A DNA stretch of 64,000 nucleotides from Liquidambar formosana (GCA_039720395.1 CM077833.1:20149133-20213132), one strand, 5' to 3'; numbered from the stretch's first letter, positions 1-12,449 are shown. Notes: a model not told the origin generated them from the sequence alone. Numbers and translations are program-made.

Positions 1-1212
1 TTTTCCCATTAGTTCTAATACATCTACTTTTCCTTTTGAGTTATTACATTGTGACATTTGGGGTGGTTATACCACTTCCTCTCATAATGGTGCTCATTAT
101 TTTTTGACTTTAGTACATGATTTTACTCGTTCAACTTAGGTGTTCCTAATGCGTTATAAATCTGAAGTTAATCACTTTCTCAAATATTTTTTTGGTTATG
201 TTAAAAACCAATTTGATTGTATCATGAAAGTCATTCATTCTAATAATGGTATTGAATTTTTTACCAATGATATGAAGGCATAGTTAAATGTTAATGGCGT
301 TATTCATCAACATTCATGTGTTGACACCCCCCAACAAAATGGCACAGTGGAACGCAAACATCGCCATCTTTTGGAAGTTGCTCGTGCCCTTCTTTTTCAA
401 GCCAATTTACCACTTTATTTTTGGGGTGATTGCCTTTTGACTGCGGCTTATCTCATAAATCATCTTCCCACATCAATTTTGAACGGAAAATGTCCATATG
501 AACTACTTTTTAATCAGAAACCCAAACTTGATCATCTAAGGGTTTTTGGATGCCTTGCTTTTGCTCATAACATTCACTTCTCACATAAATTTGACTCTAA
601 AGCATGCAAATGCATTTTCATTGGTTACCCATCTTTTCAAAAGGCTTATAAATTATTTGATCTTGACACTAAACAAGTGTTTACCAGTCGTGATGTTATC
701 TTTCATGAAAAAGTTTTCCCATTTGCACATGAATCTTCTATTTCTAGCCCAAATGTACTGCCCATATCATTATCAGATGATCCCACACTCTCACCATATA
801 TTGAACATAAGCTCATCCTCCACCTTCTCGATCGACACTTGATGTCATGCCTCATTTAGACCCTACTCCTCCTCCCTCACATTCTACACAATTGCCTTTA
901 GATTTTTCCCATCCTTACGTCGTTCCACACGTAATAGACAACACCCTCATTACCTCCAAGACTACCATTACTCACTGGCCACTAGTTCTTCACCCACTTC
1001 CATGTCTATTTCACAGGCTGGACCTACACCAAAGTTTCCTTTATGTAATTCCTTATCTTATGATCGGCTTTCTTCCCGTTGTCGTTCATTTGCGATTACT
1101 CTATCTAGCACCACTGAACCAACCAGCTTCAAGCAAGCTGTCATTGATCCAAATTGGAGGGATGCAATGAGTAAAGAGATTTCTGTTCTCGAGGAAAATA
1201 ACACATGGTCAG
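1..1212 (+). mobile_element. Decayed Ty1/copia retrotransposon fragment (integrase to start of RT)
   Basis: This is a broken pol polyprotein of a Ty1/copia LTR retrotransposon, cut by the left window edge. The readable frame shows the integrase core: an HCDIWG motif near the start, then SNNGIEF, then [18 protein letters not shown] (about 322-378), followed by the copia-typical [14 protein letters not shown] and [12 protein letters not shown] blocks. Two in-frame TAG stops (137-139, 281-283) and a TAG at 857-859 interrupt it. The second catalytic Asp of the DDE triad reads Asn (SNNG for the usual SDNG). A separate frame at about 1117-1206 gives the start of reverse transcriptase (EPTSFKQAVIDPNWRDAM, then NNTW). 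There the element stops abruptly and the 2.5-kb duplicated segment begins. It is surely non-functional. The copia assignment is firm; the lineage is not determined. Confidence 0.9.
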
Positions 1213-2634
1213 CCTACTCCTGCCTGGAGAACTACCTGTATATGTATCTTGCTTCGGTTGGGAATAGGAATATGACCTTCACCACAATATATTTATAATA
1301 CACTTTAAAAAAAAAAAAAAAAAAAAACAACTTTTTCATCCATTGTCACATGCATTCCACGACCATGTTACAATTTATTTAAAGCTTATTTGTGGAGTCT
1401 TTTAACCAAAAACTATTTATTCTACTTTATTATTAATTTGATCTACTTTAATTATTAATTTGGCCATACTTATTTTATGCTTCTTGGTTATTAATATTAT
1501 CTTATCGTATGTGGTCCTTAATTAAATGAGGAGCAAATTGAATTCTTTGCATAACTAATTATAAACTGCTTAGATTCCAAGCTCTGACCATTACGAATTA
1601 CTGCCTTGCTTTTATCGCTTCTGATCTCATCAAGAATCCCTATGTTGTTCTCTTAAATTTTGAATATAATTAATGATGCAGCACATTGTTAATATGTAAT
1701 CATTATGAATTAATCTCTAATCAAAGTGTGTTTTTCAGACTTGTCAATTAGTCATGGCTAGTTTTGTTTTGTTTTTTCTTTCTTTTTGGTGGCCAATAGG
1801 GATATCCGGCTTGTTAATGACCACCAAAAAAAAAAAAAAAATGTTATGATGGACTGGTTGATAGTTTTAGTCACATCACTGCCAAAGGAGCCATTATATG
1901 TGTTTTATGGAAAGATATATGTTATGACAATATTACATCAGTTCGTGGACAACATCTTGTAACAAAGGCGAAATCTCTCTATCTCAAAAAAAAAAAAAAT
2001 GTTATTACTTTGGATGGGAGAATTTACGAGGGTTGAGAGTACGAGAGAGAGGAAGTATAATTGAAGATGCACAGATGTTTGCTTTTAGAAATTCTGAAAA
2101 TTGAACTAAAATGGATTTGGGTCAACCAAGAAATTACCAAGTATTGGCATAATATTTAATTTAATCATACATAAAACCCAGGGTTCAAGTAAGATGCATC
2201 TAAAAGATTCTTCTCTCACTAAAAATTGCACTTCCACTGGTTACAACTTTTGTTGCACTGTTAGATGGTCTATAATATACTCTTCCACAAAATCTGTTGA
2301 TATATATGATGATGTAAACTACCCATTTCATTATTATTCTAATAATAAAAAGGACGCCATTACCATATATGATTGTACAAATTATTCAAAGCTTACGTAC
2401 CCTCACATGTTTGTGCAAAACAGAATGATGGGCCAAATATGGACTCCTCACCCCCATACTCCATGTAGTAATGGTTTAACTGCTTAATTTATTATATAGG
2501 TCCTTCCGGCAATCTCCCATACTTGGATAAGGGAAATTAAAAAAAAAAAATTATTAAGATGGAGGAAAATTAAAAATAATTATAGAGTTGGTGAGATTTG
2601 AAATAAAAGTGTAGGGTTTCTTTGGGCTTCAGAT

Positions 2635-3253
2635 GAAGTTTGGATTTGGTGTTAGTGCTCATCCACACCATTGGATGAGGTAGGGACGAAGTCAGGAATT
2701 TGATTCAGGGGAGGCAAACTTTGGTATAATTTAAATTTTTTTCTTTTATCTTGTAATTTTGAGGTGAAAAAAAATTACAAATTCTATAATCTATTGATAA
2801 GCAATATTTCAATTCAATACATTTATAATTGTCCTCCATGAGGCCCAGCCCAAACATTGTATAAAATGAGATATTGGGAAAGGGATTATAGCTCTTATAG
2901 CGGGGAGCAAAAAAATAAAAAATGAGAGGGTGGGAAAGAAAAATAAAGGACTTTGAAAATTTTTTGAGGAGGTAAATGTAAAATTTCAGGAAAAATTAAG
3001 CTATAAAAATATGTTTGGAAAGAAAATGAGGGGAGGCGGCTGCCCCCCCAGACCTGAGGTGGCTTCGCCCCTAGGATGAGGGATTGATGGTTCAGATTAA
3101 AAGTTGAAAAAGTTGCACATTAAGGTCATTTTACTCATTTCAGTAGCAACTTTTTCAACTTTTAATTTGAACCATCCAACCCCTTCATCCAATGGAGTAA
3201 ACGAACTAGCATGGTACTAAGTTTTTATTAACTTAGCACCAAATCCAAACTTC
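2635..3253. mobile_element. Mutator-type foldback MITE, split by a nested element (copy A)
   Basis: The terminal inverted repeat GAAGTTTGGATTTGGTG lies at 2635-2651 and its reverse complement at 3237-3253. Without the nested 393-bp insert and its duplicated target, the native element is about 218 bp, the same size as the related copies at 32468-32685 and 51679-51910. The interior is also palindromic (AAAGTTGAAAAAGTTGC against GCAACTTTTTCAACTTTT). The flanking target duplication is degraded here but intact in copy B. Confidence 0.75.
2681..3073. mobile_element. hAT-like non-autonomous element nested in the MITE (copy A)
   Basis: The element begins TAGGGACGAAGTC and ends GGCTTCGCCCCTA, an imperfect terminal inverted repeat. 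It is flanked by perfect 8-bp direct repeats GGATGAGG (2673-2680 and 3074-3081), the target-site duplication size of hAT transposons. At 393 bp with no coding frame it must have been mobilised in trans. It sits inside the left arm of the foldback MITE, so it is younger than that MITE but older than the 2.5-kb duplication, because the same nesting occurs in copy B. Confidence 0.8.
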
Positions 3254-3776
3254 TTTGGATGACCTATTTTTGTATATTAATTGAATTTGAGTTAGTTGGG
3301 TACCTTTTTTTCTTCTTTTTTGTCATTATGTGAATTTAAACCTGTGTCGTATTCAATCTAATTATAAATGGACTATATAATTGGGTTGGTCTCCCAGAGT
3401 TGACAAATTGAATCCAATCCAACCTAACTTTCAATTTATAAATATTTTAATGCGTATGTAACAGTATTTCGTTTCTATCATGCTATATTAAAAATATAAA
3501 GCTTTGTGTTCCTTTCAAGTTTAATCACAAATAAATGGTTCGTAATTCCTCGGAGGGCTTGTTTTGAAATTTTCAAAAGCCAATCAGATTGGATTGATTT
3601 AAAAGACTAACCCCCTTTAGTAGGTTTTGAAAAAGATTGGTTATCTCGTGCAGACACTCACTATTTTGGTACGAGAGATGGGAGGGAGGAAGGATGAAGG
3701 AGAGAGGGAGGAAATGTGGAAGGATTGGGGGTGAATGATGTATTTGGTCCGCCAAAGGAGAGGAAGGATTGGGCAT

Positions 3777-4151
3777 TCGTCTTTTTTAGTACTTCCGTTT
3801 CTTAGTTTCCTAGTGTGCATAGATCTTATTTAGTTTTGAGGAGGTAATACTGCAAATTAAACAAACTAAACCATTGGACAAACAAACTTGATAAGAGCTC
3901 GTTCTAGTTTAATTTTTATTAAATGAAACAAGCTCAAACAAACTAAAACTCGACTTAATTTAAACTTGCGCTAAGTTTAAATAATTATAACTTTTTAAAC
4001 GAGCGGAGCTCAAATATTCCAAAACTATTTGCAGCCCTACCTGGATTTGTGTAAGTTTCATTTTTATATTAACTTCAAAATAATCACATTTACAAGAGTT
4101 GATTTGGGTTCATATTAATTTTCTTACCCAATAGCAAGCACATTTGGACTT
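3777..4151. other. Unique spacer between the two duplicated copies
   Basis: About 375 bp separates the copies and is present only once. It is AT-rich, without a coding frame. It holds a short imperfect inverted motif (GAGCTCGTTC near 3895 and GAGCGGAGCTC near 4001) of the kind seen in old MITEs, but no clear termini or target duplication. Confidence 0.6.
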
Positions 4152-4184
4152 TACCCACTGCCAACTCCTGCCTGGAGAACTACC

Positions 4185-4216
<32 letters not shown>

Positions 4217-5588
4217 TTCGGGTGGGAATAGGAATATGACCTTCACCACAATATATTTATAATACACTTAAAAAAAAAAAAAAAACTTTTTCATCCATTG
4301 TCACATGCATTCCACCAGCATGTTACAATTTATTTAAAGCTTATTTGTGGAGTCTTTTAACCAAAAACTATTTATTCTACTTTAATTATTAATTTGATCT
4401 ACTTTAATTATTAATTTGGCCACACTTATTTTATGCTTCTTGGTTATTAATATTATCTTATCGTATGTAGTCCTTAATTAAATGAGGAGGCATCAAATTG
4501 AATTCTTTGCATAACTAATTATAGACTGCAGCTTAGATTCCAAGCTCTGACGATTACCAATTGCTGCCTTGCTTTTATCCCTTCTAATCTCATCAATAAC
4601 CCCAATGTTGTTCTCTTAAATTTTGAATATAATTAATGATGCAGCACATTGTTAATATGTAACCATTATGAATCAATCTCTAATCAAAGTGTGTTTTTCA
4701 GACTTCTCAATTAGTCGTGGCTAGTTTTGTTTTGTTTTGTTTTTTCTTTCTTTTTGGTGGCCAATAGGGATATTCGGCTTGTTAATGACCACCAAAAAAA
4801 ATGTCACGATCGACTAGTTGATAGTTTTAGTTACATCACCCTCAAAGGAGCCATTTATGTGTTTTATGGAAAGATATATGTTATGACAATATTACATCAG
4901 TCAGTAGACAACATCTTGTGATAAAGGTGATATCTCTCTATCTCAAAAGAAAAAAATGTTATTACTTTGGATGGGAGAATTTATGAGGGCTAAGAATATG
5001 AGAGAGAGGAAGTATAATTGAAGATGCACAGATGTTTACTTTTAGAAATTCTGAAGATTGAACTAAAATGGAGTTGGGTCAACCAAGAAATTACCAAGTA
5101 TTGGCATAATATTTAATTTAATCATACATATAACCCAGGGTTCAAGTAAGATTATTCTCTCACTAAAAATTGCACTTCCACTGGTTACAACTTTTGTTGC
5201 ATGTTACATAGTCTATAATATACACTTCTACAAAATCTGTTGATATATATGATGATGTAAACTACCCATTTCATTATTATTAGTATAATTATTATTATAA
5301 TAAAAAGGATGCCATTACCATATATGATTGTACAAATTATTCAAAGCTTACTTTCCCTGACATGATTGTGCAAAACAGAATGATGGGCCAAATATGGACT
5401 CCTCACCCCCATACTCCATATACATAGTAATGGTTTGCTTAATTTATTATAGGTCCTTCCGGGCATCTCCTATACTTTGGATAGGGAAATAAAAAAAATA
5501 TTTATTAAGGTGGTAGGAAAATTTAAAATAATTCTAGAGTTGGTGAGATTTGAAATAAAACTGTTGGGTTTCTTTAGGCTTTGGATGA

Positions 5589-6185
5589 AGTTTGGATTCA
5601 GTGTTGTGTTCATCCACACCATTGGATGAGGCAGGGGCGAAGTCAAGAATTTGATTCAAGGGAGGTGTAACTTTGGTACAATTTAAATTTTTTTCTTTTA
5701 TCTTGTAATTTTGAGGTGAAAAAATTACAAATTCTATAATCTATTGATAAGCAATATTTCAATTCAATACATTTGTAATTGTCCTCCATAAGACCCCAAA
5801 CATTGTATAAAATGAGAGATTGGGAAAGGATTATAGCTTTTATAGGGAGGGGGAAAAAAATGAGAGAGTGGGAAAGAAAAATAAAGGATTTTGAAAAAAT
5901 TTTGAGGAGGTAAATGTAAAATTTCAGGAAAAATTAAGCTATATTTTTTGGAAAGAAAATGAGGGGAGGTGGCTGCCCCCCCAAGCCTAAGGTGGCTTCA
6001 CCCCTGGGATGAGGGATTGATGGCTCGGATTAAAAGTTGAAAAAGTTACACATTGAGGTCATTTTACTCATTTCAGTAGCAACTTTTTCAACTTTTAATT
6101 TGAACCATCCAACCCCTCATCCAACGGTGTGGATGAACTGGCACGGTGCTAAGTTTTTATCAACTCAGCACCAAATCCAAACTTC
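5589..6185. mobile_element. Mutator-type foldback MITE, split by a nested element (copy B)
   Basis: This is the counterpart of 2635-3253. Here the flanking direct repeat is intact: TTTGGATGA at 5580-5588 and again at 6186-6194, a 9-bp target-site duplication as produced by Mutator-like transposases. The terminal repeat is AGTTTGGATT with its complement near 6174-6183. The exact ends are uncertain by 2 bp because GA occurs at the junction. Confidence 0.75.
5632..6006. mobile_element. hAT-like non-autonomous element nested in the MITE (copy B)
   Basis: The termini are CAGGGGCGAAGTC and GGCTTCACCCCTG. Perfect 8-bp direct repeats GGATGAGG flank it (5624-5631 and 6007-6014). At 375 bp it is slightly shorter than its copy-A counterpart, with no coding capacity. 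The CAGGGGCG...CCCCTG ends are of the hAT type. Confidence 0.8.
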
Positions 6186-6703
6186 TTTGGATGACCTATT
6201 TTTGTATATTAATTGAATTTGAGTAATTGGGTACATTTTTTTATTCTTTTTTGTCATTATGTGAATTTAAACCTATGTCGTATTCAATCTAATTATAAAT
6301 GGGCTATATAATTGGGTTGGTCTCCCAGTGTTGACAAATTGAATCCACTCCAACCAAACTTTCAATTTATAAATATTTAATGCGTATGTAACAGTATTTC
6401 GTTTCTATCATGCTCTATTAAAAATATAAAGCTTTTTGTTCCTTTCAAGTTTAATCATAAATAAATGGTTCGTAATTCCTCGAAGGGCTTGTTTTGAAAT
6501 TTTGAAAAGCCAATTAGATTGGATTGATTTAAAAGACTAACCCCCTTCAGTAGGTTTTGAAAAAGATCGGTTATCTCGTGGAGACTCTCACTATTTGTGG
6601 TATGAGAGATTGGAGGGAGGAAGGATGAAGGAAGGAGGGAGGAAATGTGAAAGGATTAAGGGTAAATGATGTATTTGATGCGATGAAGGAGAGGAAGGAT
6701 TGG

Positions 6704-8475
6704 GCATTCCTAAGGGATGAGAAGAAGGCCAGAAATAAGACTTCTTGGTTAAAATAATACATTTACCCTCCAAACCATGCCAATAATTCCATTATTATCA
6801 TATATATATATATGTGAAGGCAAAATAGTAAAATAAATGTTCGTTTTTTTTTCCTCTTTTCTTTATACTAGACACACATGCATAGAGGAAAGACACTTTT
6901 TTTTCAAACATCCTCCCCAATACATAGCAAATAAAAGGATTTCCCAAATATAAGGTTAAAGGGGAAAGGGAATACTACCCTTCATTGGCTAGATAGACCT
7001 GTCTAAGCCAAACCCAATCAACCCCCATTGTAATGAAGTAGGTTTCATGTTTTCCTAAACAACCCTAACATGTTGATAATCATCCCCATAATGTAAATTT
7101 AGCAGTCTGACCTCGGCACCTCACCTCACTCTAGTGAGGAATGCAGATTTGATATGGTCTTTTATTACATATAGCTGGTGGACCCCACCCATATCCTTCT
7201 AGAATGGAACCAACAGTACACCTGCTTTGGAGGTGACCAAAAAAGTCCAAACCAACCGTTGGCCACCTCTGAATGTCTTCAGACTCGGGAAAAAAAAAAC
7301 AAAACACTCTCACATCCAAAGTAACAGCAGAATCTACCGCACGTTTTGGCGTGCCACCAACGCCATCCAGATGCCGCTACTCACGCTACTGTTTTCATTT
7401 TGTCTCTGCTTCCTCCCTTGGAAGAATGGCTCTAGTACGGCGCATACCCACCATACTCCTTCCAACCAAGACTCCCACTTATTGCCATAGTCTCATAGTG
7501 ACACATGAATAATTTATAAATTATAGAAATATGTGAGATGAATTTGGGTTATATATTTTTCGATAAAATATTTAAGATAAATTCAGGAATATATAACTTG
7601 AGAATTTCGTTATTATGCTTACTGTGATGGGTAAGAAGCAAATAAAATATTTAATTCAATTCCATCACAGTAGCTTCATGTACAAATTATGAGTGATTCT
7701 TTTGTGTAATGGCCGGTGAATATAATTACGTAGTATTACGAGTCAATGGAAATGAAGAAAAAATAAGAATATAAGAAGAAAAAAAAATCTAATATTCTCA
7801 TTTTATTATATTTTTATTGATTTATAATATCACATTAATTGTATCGCAATTATACATAAGTTTTTCCCATAAGCTCATAAGTGAATCCAAGTGCTTACAT
7901 ATGCCCACACAGTGACTATACTTTAATTGGTCCTGATTGCAGCTTTTTCACACATGGTCAATTCTTTTCTTAAAGCACTCCCTTACCTCTTTCTTGTTCC
8001 ACTCTTTTGCAGTAATCCCTCTTACTATTGACTTATAGCAAACTGACTACTGACTTTACTATAAATTATTATAAACAAAAACAAGTTGATAGCCAAAGCA
8101 TCCTTCTTGAAAATTACACCTAATAAGGCAAATGCATTGATAATTTCCCCTTCTTTTTTTTTTTAATTTACCACTGGATTATAAGAGATGGAGTATTTAA
8201 TTATTATTTTTATAGTTTTTCCCACCATGGATAAGATGGGAAGTGGAGAACAAACATAAACACAAGTGAATAGATGTGATAAAAGCACATAAAGACTAAA
8301 AGACACGTACACACTCCTAAAGCATAAGTCACTTTTAGAAGGGCCTTTAGTCAGTCGTGTCCATATGTGTAATCTTATGATTTTTTTCCTCTCCTCATCT
8401 TACCTATAGCAAAAAAAAAATAAAAAATAAAAAATAAAAAAAATCCTATGTTAGCTTGAGATCTTGCTCCACATT
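6704..8475. other. Gene-free intergenic stretch
   Basis: AT-rich sequence with no supported gene. A locally GC-richer patch at about 7090-7510 gives short overlapping frames on both strands (62-87 codons) without recognisable domains. I do not call them genes. Confidence 0.6.
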
Positions 8476-8483
8476 GTATTGGT

Positions 8484-8663
8484 TAGGGGTGCAAAATGGT
8501 TCAGGTAAACTCGAGAATGAGACCGTTCCGTGCAATTCAATCCGGTCCAAAAGGTAACTGGTCCGGTTTTCGGGATAAATTTTTAAGAACCGATGAATTT
8601 GGTTCGGTTCATGATTTAGGAGGTTTCAAAACTGGTTTGGACCGAATTCTCAAATTACGAAAA

Positions 8664-8738
<75 letters not shown>

Positions 8739-8978
8739 TATATGTTTATATTAATATATTATACTCCATATATAAGTATTATTAAATAAATAATAATACT
8801 TTCAATAAAGTTGTTACCTTTTACAAAAAAAAAAAAACAAAAACCGGACCATTTTTGTTGGTCCGGTCCGGTCCAGTCCAATACAATTTTCGATCCGGTT
8901 CTGATCCAATTTTTGAGGTCCCTACTTAATTCAGTTCGATTCAAATATACCTTTGGTCCGCACCGATTTGCACCCCTA
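8484..8978. mobile_element. hAT-type MITE with perfect 8-bp target duplication
   Basis: The element is 495 bp. Its 12-bp terminal inverted repeat is perfect: TAGGGGTGCAAA at the left end and TTTGCACCCCTA at the right. The 8-bp direct repeat GTATTGGT flanks it (8476-8483 and 8979-8986), as expected of hAT transposition. The subterminal regions are rich in short GGTCCGGT-like motifs in both orientations, probably transposase-binding repeats. The centre is a long (AT)n run (about 8672-8735). There is no coding frame. Confidence 0.9.
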
Positions 8979-8986
8979 GTATTGGT

Positions 8987-11863
8987 AGAAGTATTTAAAT
9001 TGATATATAAGTACGGTTTTGCACCTTATCAATCGATCTGATTTGCCTGCATGTAATTTCATTTGCACAAGTCATAAGGTGTCATGGATGTACGAAAAGA
9101 AAAGAATGACTAGTGACTTATTGTAAACTAATTTGCCAAAATTCAACCCAGTTTGATGACTTTAAAATTCAACATAAATCAAATTCTATGTATTTTGTGG
9201 AAGACATAAAAAACTATAAATTCGATCAATATGCTTTGAGAGAAGAACGACAAAATTGGATTTAAAATTTTGTTAAACCATAAATCTATCATTTCTATTG
9301 ATCTAAGCAGGGCTATGTGATTAAGATTACAATAAATTTTGTTCTGATAAGCTTCTTAAGCATTAGAAGGTCTCGAATTTCACTTTTCACTCTTTATTAA
9401 TCTAGTCACCGGTCAAGTTTATCATGAATATTATTTGATGCAAAGTGAAAAAAATAACGTTATATGTGTTTTAAATAATTAGTCACACCAAAGATCTAAA
9501 CACCTTAAAAAAAAATAAAAATAAAAAATCTTAAATGCACGAAATTGTATTTTTTCACAGTGGTCTAAAGCTATAAATTCCCCTGAAATGTAGGTGCCTT
9601 CCTTCACCTATACGTCCCCACCGACAATATGGGCCAAGTTTAACTCTTGACATCCTGTTAGATCACGGCTTTAGGGCATTTATTCCTAAAGTACTATTTT
9701 TTCCCGTAATAAAAGTGGAAGAAAACAGTTAGTTGGTTAATAGAATAAAGACACTTTTAAGAATTAGAACACAAGCATGAGAAACGACACTAACATGTTT
9801 TACAATATGATCAAAAGTGTTTTCGTCACTAAATATTCTTAACTTGCAACTAATTCAATTGTTATTTTTAAGTATTTTAATTATTTTGAAAAATTATACA
9901 TTTTCTATTAAGGTTACGATTGGGCATACATTGAAAATTTGATCACCTCTTGATCTTTTGCATGGAAATTTGTCATTATGAACGGGCCACTATAAAAGAC
10001 CGCAACTACCCAGAAATAGCGGTAATTTAAATTGTAAGTAGGATTTTAAGAAATCCTGAAATCGATCTTCAACTGTCATCTATTATGGCAAATGGCAACG
10101 TCAATGCTCTTAAATACTTCCATTTTAGATGATGGATTTCTAATTTCGATAGCTACAAGACTAAAAATAAGTGAAATAATTCAATTTCCGCAGGACGTCC
10201 AAAACGGGCCCTTAATAGATTTAAAACTTTTCCTAAATAGATTATTCATTTTTATTATTATTATTGAAAGAATGATGAAGTCATTGAATTAAGACGGTTT
10301 GATAATATGGCCCAACACAATTGAACATCAATTGTCCCTCCAAAGTTGGCAGGACGGCAACATGTCTGTGGAAAATATCAGTAAGATGATAGATACGTCC
10401 CAACTCAGGCCAAATAGAAAGATCAGCTCCACCTCTACTGAGTACTGTATGGCAAGTCATCATATTAATTCTACTGTCCCAATCTCTCACCAACCCAAGG
10501 CATTATCAAAAGAATCCATCAGTTATGACGGCCTTCTCATCCCCATTCCTCTAAATCCCTTTTTTTTTTTATAAAAAAAAATCCTTTTATTTTGAACCAT
10601 TTAGGGTATACAATTGCCAGAACAGACCACATCATCAAATTTATCAAGTCAGTTGAATTAGTGTGGGTTTTAGTCAAATATATATTTGAATCAACCGAGA
10701 CTGTTGGAAGTTCATCAAAGATTTTGGTTAAATGAGAAAAAATAATAAATTTCGATTAATGCATGTGATGAACTCACATAAATATTTTACGATGAAAATT
10801 ACATGGGATTCTCAAAGAATCTTCTATCAAATTATAGTGCGCATCTTAAATTTTGTTAAAAGGAAGGGAGAGTTCATAACACACCACTAAAGGTACCATT
10901 GTAATAAGTCACTGGGGATAACCTAATAGTGAGAAAAGGTAGGAAAAATGATAAGAGTAAGATAGGTTAAAAATTCGAACCCGTCCCAAAGTACCGAAAA
11001 AAAAAAAAAAAAAAAAAAGTTTACCCGTGTAATAACTTTCTAAATCAATTAAAATAATAATAATAATAGCCAAATTTTAAAAAAAAATTAACAATATTTA
11101 ATCAGGTGGTTCCAACACCCTTAAAAGGTCCACGTGTATTGGCAGGAGAATGGTAAGATATCTTGTGGGTCCACGTGACAAGTCCCTTTCGCACCTAATT
11201 TGTGTGGTAATGTCCAAAATAAAGAAGGCCATACCTAGCAAAAGGAAAATATGGAAAGGGTCTCCCTAGCCGAACTAAGATGCCAAATAATGGCGTAATG
11301 GGCAATTCAAGGTTACCTATAATTGGAAAAGCCTTAAATATTCTGCATCCTCTAAGATTGGTTTTCAAGTTTTCTTCATTGGTTGGTGGGAGGTTGGCCT
11401 AGTCGTTGTAAATTTAGGATTAAATTGAAATTAAATTTAAATAGATAAATCCTTACTTTCACTGCACAATATTAGAAAAAGAAGAATACTAAATACTTAA
11501 ATAATAATGAGACGGTTGGATATGGCATGGTCTACTGGTTTACCAAATATGTATAAAAATTATGCCCCTTGACTTTAATCCATTTTAAAATGCATCAAAA
11601 TATTATTGGGGGTTTGATTTCTCTAATGGCATTTTTAGAAAACTTAATAACTGCTTTACTCTTTACAAATTATGGATCAAATTGTTATGAAAAAAAAAAA
11701 AAAACTAAAATCACCACGTGGTTGCCACATGATTCTTATTATTAATATGCTATATAATTTAGGATTATAAATGATTCCCGCCCGTATAATTTAAGTTTAA
11801 GGATAAATATATTTTGAACTTTTCTCATGATCTCCCGTATATCTCTCTCAACACATGGTGTTG

Positions 11864-11894
<31 letters not shown>

Positions 11895-11911
11895 CATTTA
11901 TCAAACGATAG
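8987..11911. other. Gene-free intergenic stretch
   Basis: AT-rich, without a convincing coding frame. A GC-richer patch at about 10290-10500 has short frames on both strands and no recognisable domain. A possible SINE lies at 10890-11018. A 20-plus T run begins near 11865, just before the next MITE. Confidence 0.55.
10890..11018 (+). repeat. Possible tRNA-derived SINE with A tail
   Basis: A Pol III box-B-like word (AAATTCGAACCC, about 10971-10982) is followed by a 20-base A tract at 10998-11018. The upstream half holds a box-A-like stretch (GGGATAACCTAATAG). A similar arrangement (AGGTTCGAACACC) occurs near 55310. No target-site duplication was found, so this stays tentative. Confidence 0.3.
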
Positions 11912-11920
11912 AAGAATATA

Positions 11921-12440
11921 GGGTAAATTACATTTTAGGGTTCAAAGTTTGGGTCAAGTTTTACTTTAGGGTCTAAAATTTAAATTGAATCAATACAGTA
12001 CCCAAATTATTAGTTGAGTTATAATTTGGGGTCTATTATCATAATTTTCAGTATTATTCCTACTTTGTTCTTTTTATGGGTTTGAAAATCCTAGTTTACC
12101 CTTATTAACATCTAATAAAATTTTATGTTTTGATCCGATTTCAATCACTTTAATCTTCTTTATTTCTCTATATTACCCCTATCAATATCTAATAAATTTT
12201 TATATTTTATATTTACAAAACCACAAATCTGATAGTAGAATGATTAAGATCTAGTCAAAATATAAATGTTTATAAGGGTAAAATAGGGTTTTCAAACCAT
12301 AAAAAAAAGTAGGGAAAAATACAAAAATTATGATAGTAAACCCCAAATTACAACTCAACAATAATTCGGATACTGAATTGATGTAATTTAAACTTTAAAT
12401 TATAGAATCCAAATTTTAAACCCTAAAATACAATTTCCCT
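11921..12440. mobile_element. Mutator-type MITE with perfect 9-bp target duplication
   Basis: The element is 520 bp. Its left end GGGTAAATTACATTTTAGGG is the imperfect inverse of its right end (CCCTAAAATACAATTTCCCT). It is flanked by AAGAATATA at 11912-11920 and at 12441-12449, a perfect 9-bp direct repeat. The body is largely palindromic (for example GTTGAGTTATAATTTGGGGT against its inverse near 12333-12352). It has no coding frame. It lies about 690 bp upstream of the kinase start codon. Confidence 0.85.
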
Positions 12441-12449
12441 AAGAATATA

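Larger units (their letters stand above)
1213..3776. repeat. Copy A of a 2.5-kb tandem segmental duplication
   Basis: From the phrase ACTCCTGCCTGGAGAACTAC (1214 on) to GGATTGGGCATTC (about 3764-3776) the sequence is repeated, in the same order and orientation, from about 4152 to 6703. Identity is high by eye: the 60 bases around 1365-1424 match copy B almost perfectly, with scattered substitutions, homopolymer changes and small indels elsewhere. The segment has no convincing gene; short frames in it are broken. It contains a foldback MITE (2635-3253) interrupted by a hAT-like element (2681-3073). The left boundary of copy A lies inside the copia reverse transcriptase, so the break either truncated that element or followed its truncation. 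Confidence 0.9.
4152..6703. repeat. Copy B of the 2.5-kb tandem segmental duplication
   Basis: This is a direct repeat of 1213-3776. It starts at ACTCCTGCCTGGAGAACTAC after unrelated sequence and ends at GGATTGGGCATTC. Differences from copy A include an expanded (AT)n run at about 4186-4210, a few-bp indels and many point changes. The two copies do not end in TG...CA with matching outer flanks, and no primer-binding site or polypurine tract borders the spacer, so they are not the LTRs of one element. Confidence 0.9.

Noticed and set aside
1213..6703. The two 2.5-kb repeats as LTRs of one retrotransposon
   Set aside because: Outer flanks do not form a target duplication, the spacer is only about 375 bp, and no primer-binding site or polypurine tract lies at its edges.
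7131..7512. Overlapping short frames as a small gene
   Set aside because: Frames on both strands of similar length, no domain, homopolymer interruptions.
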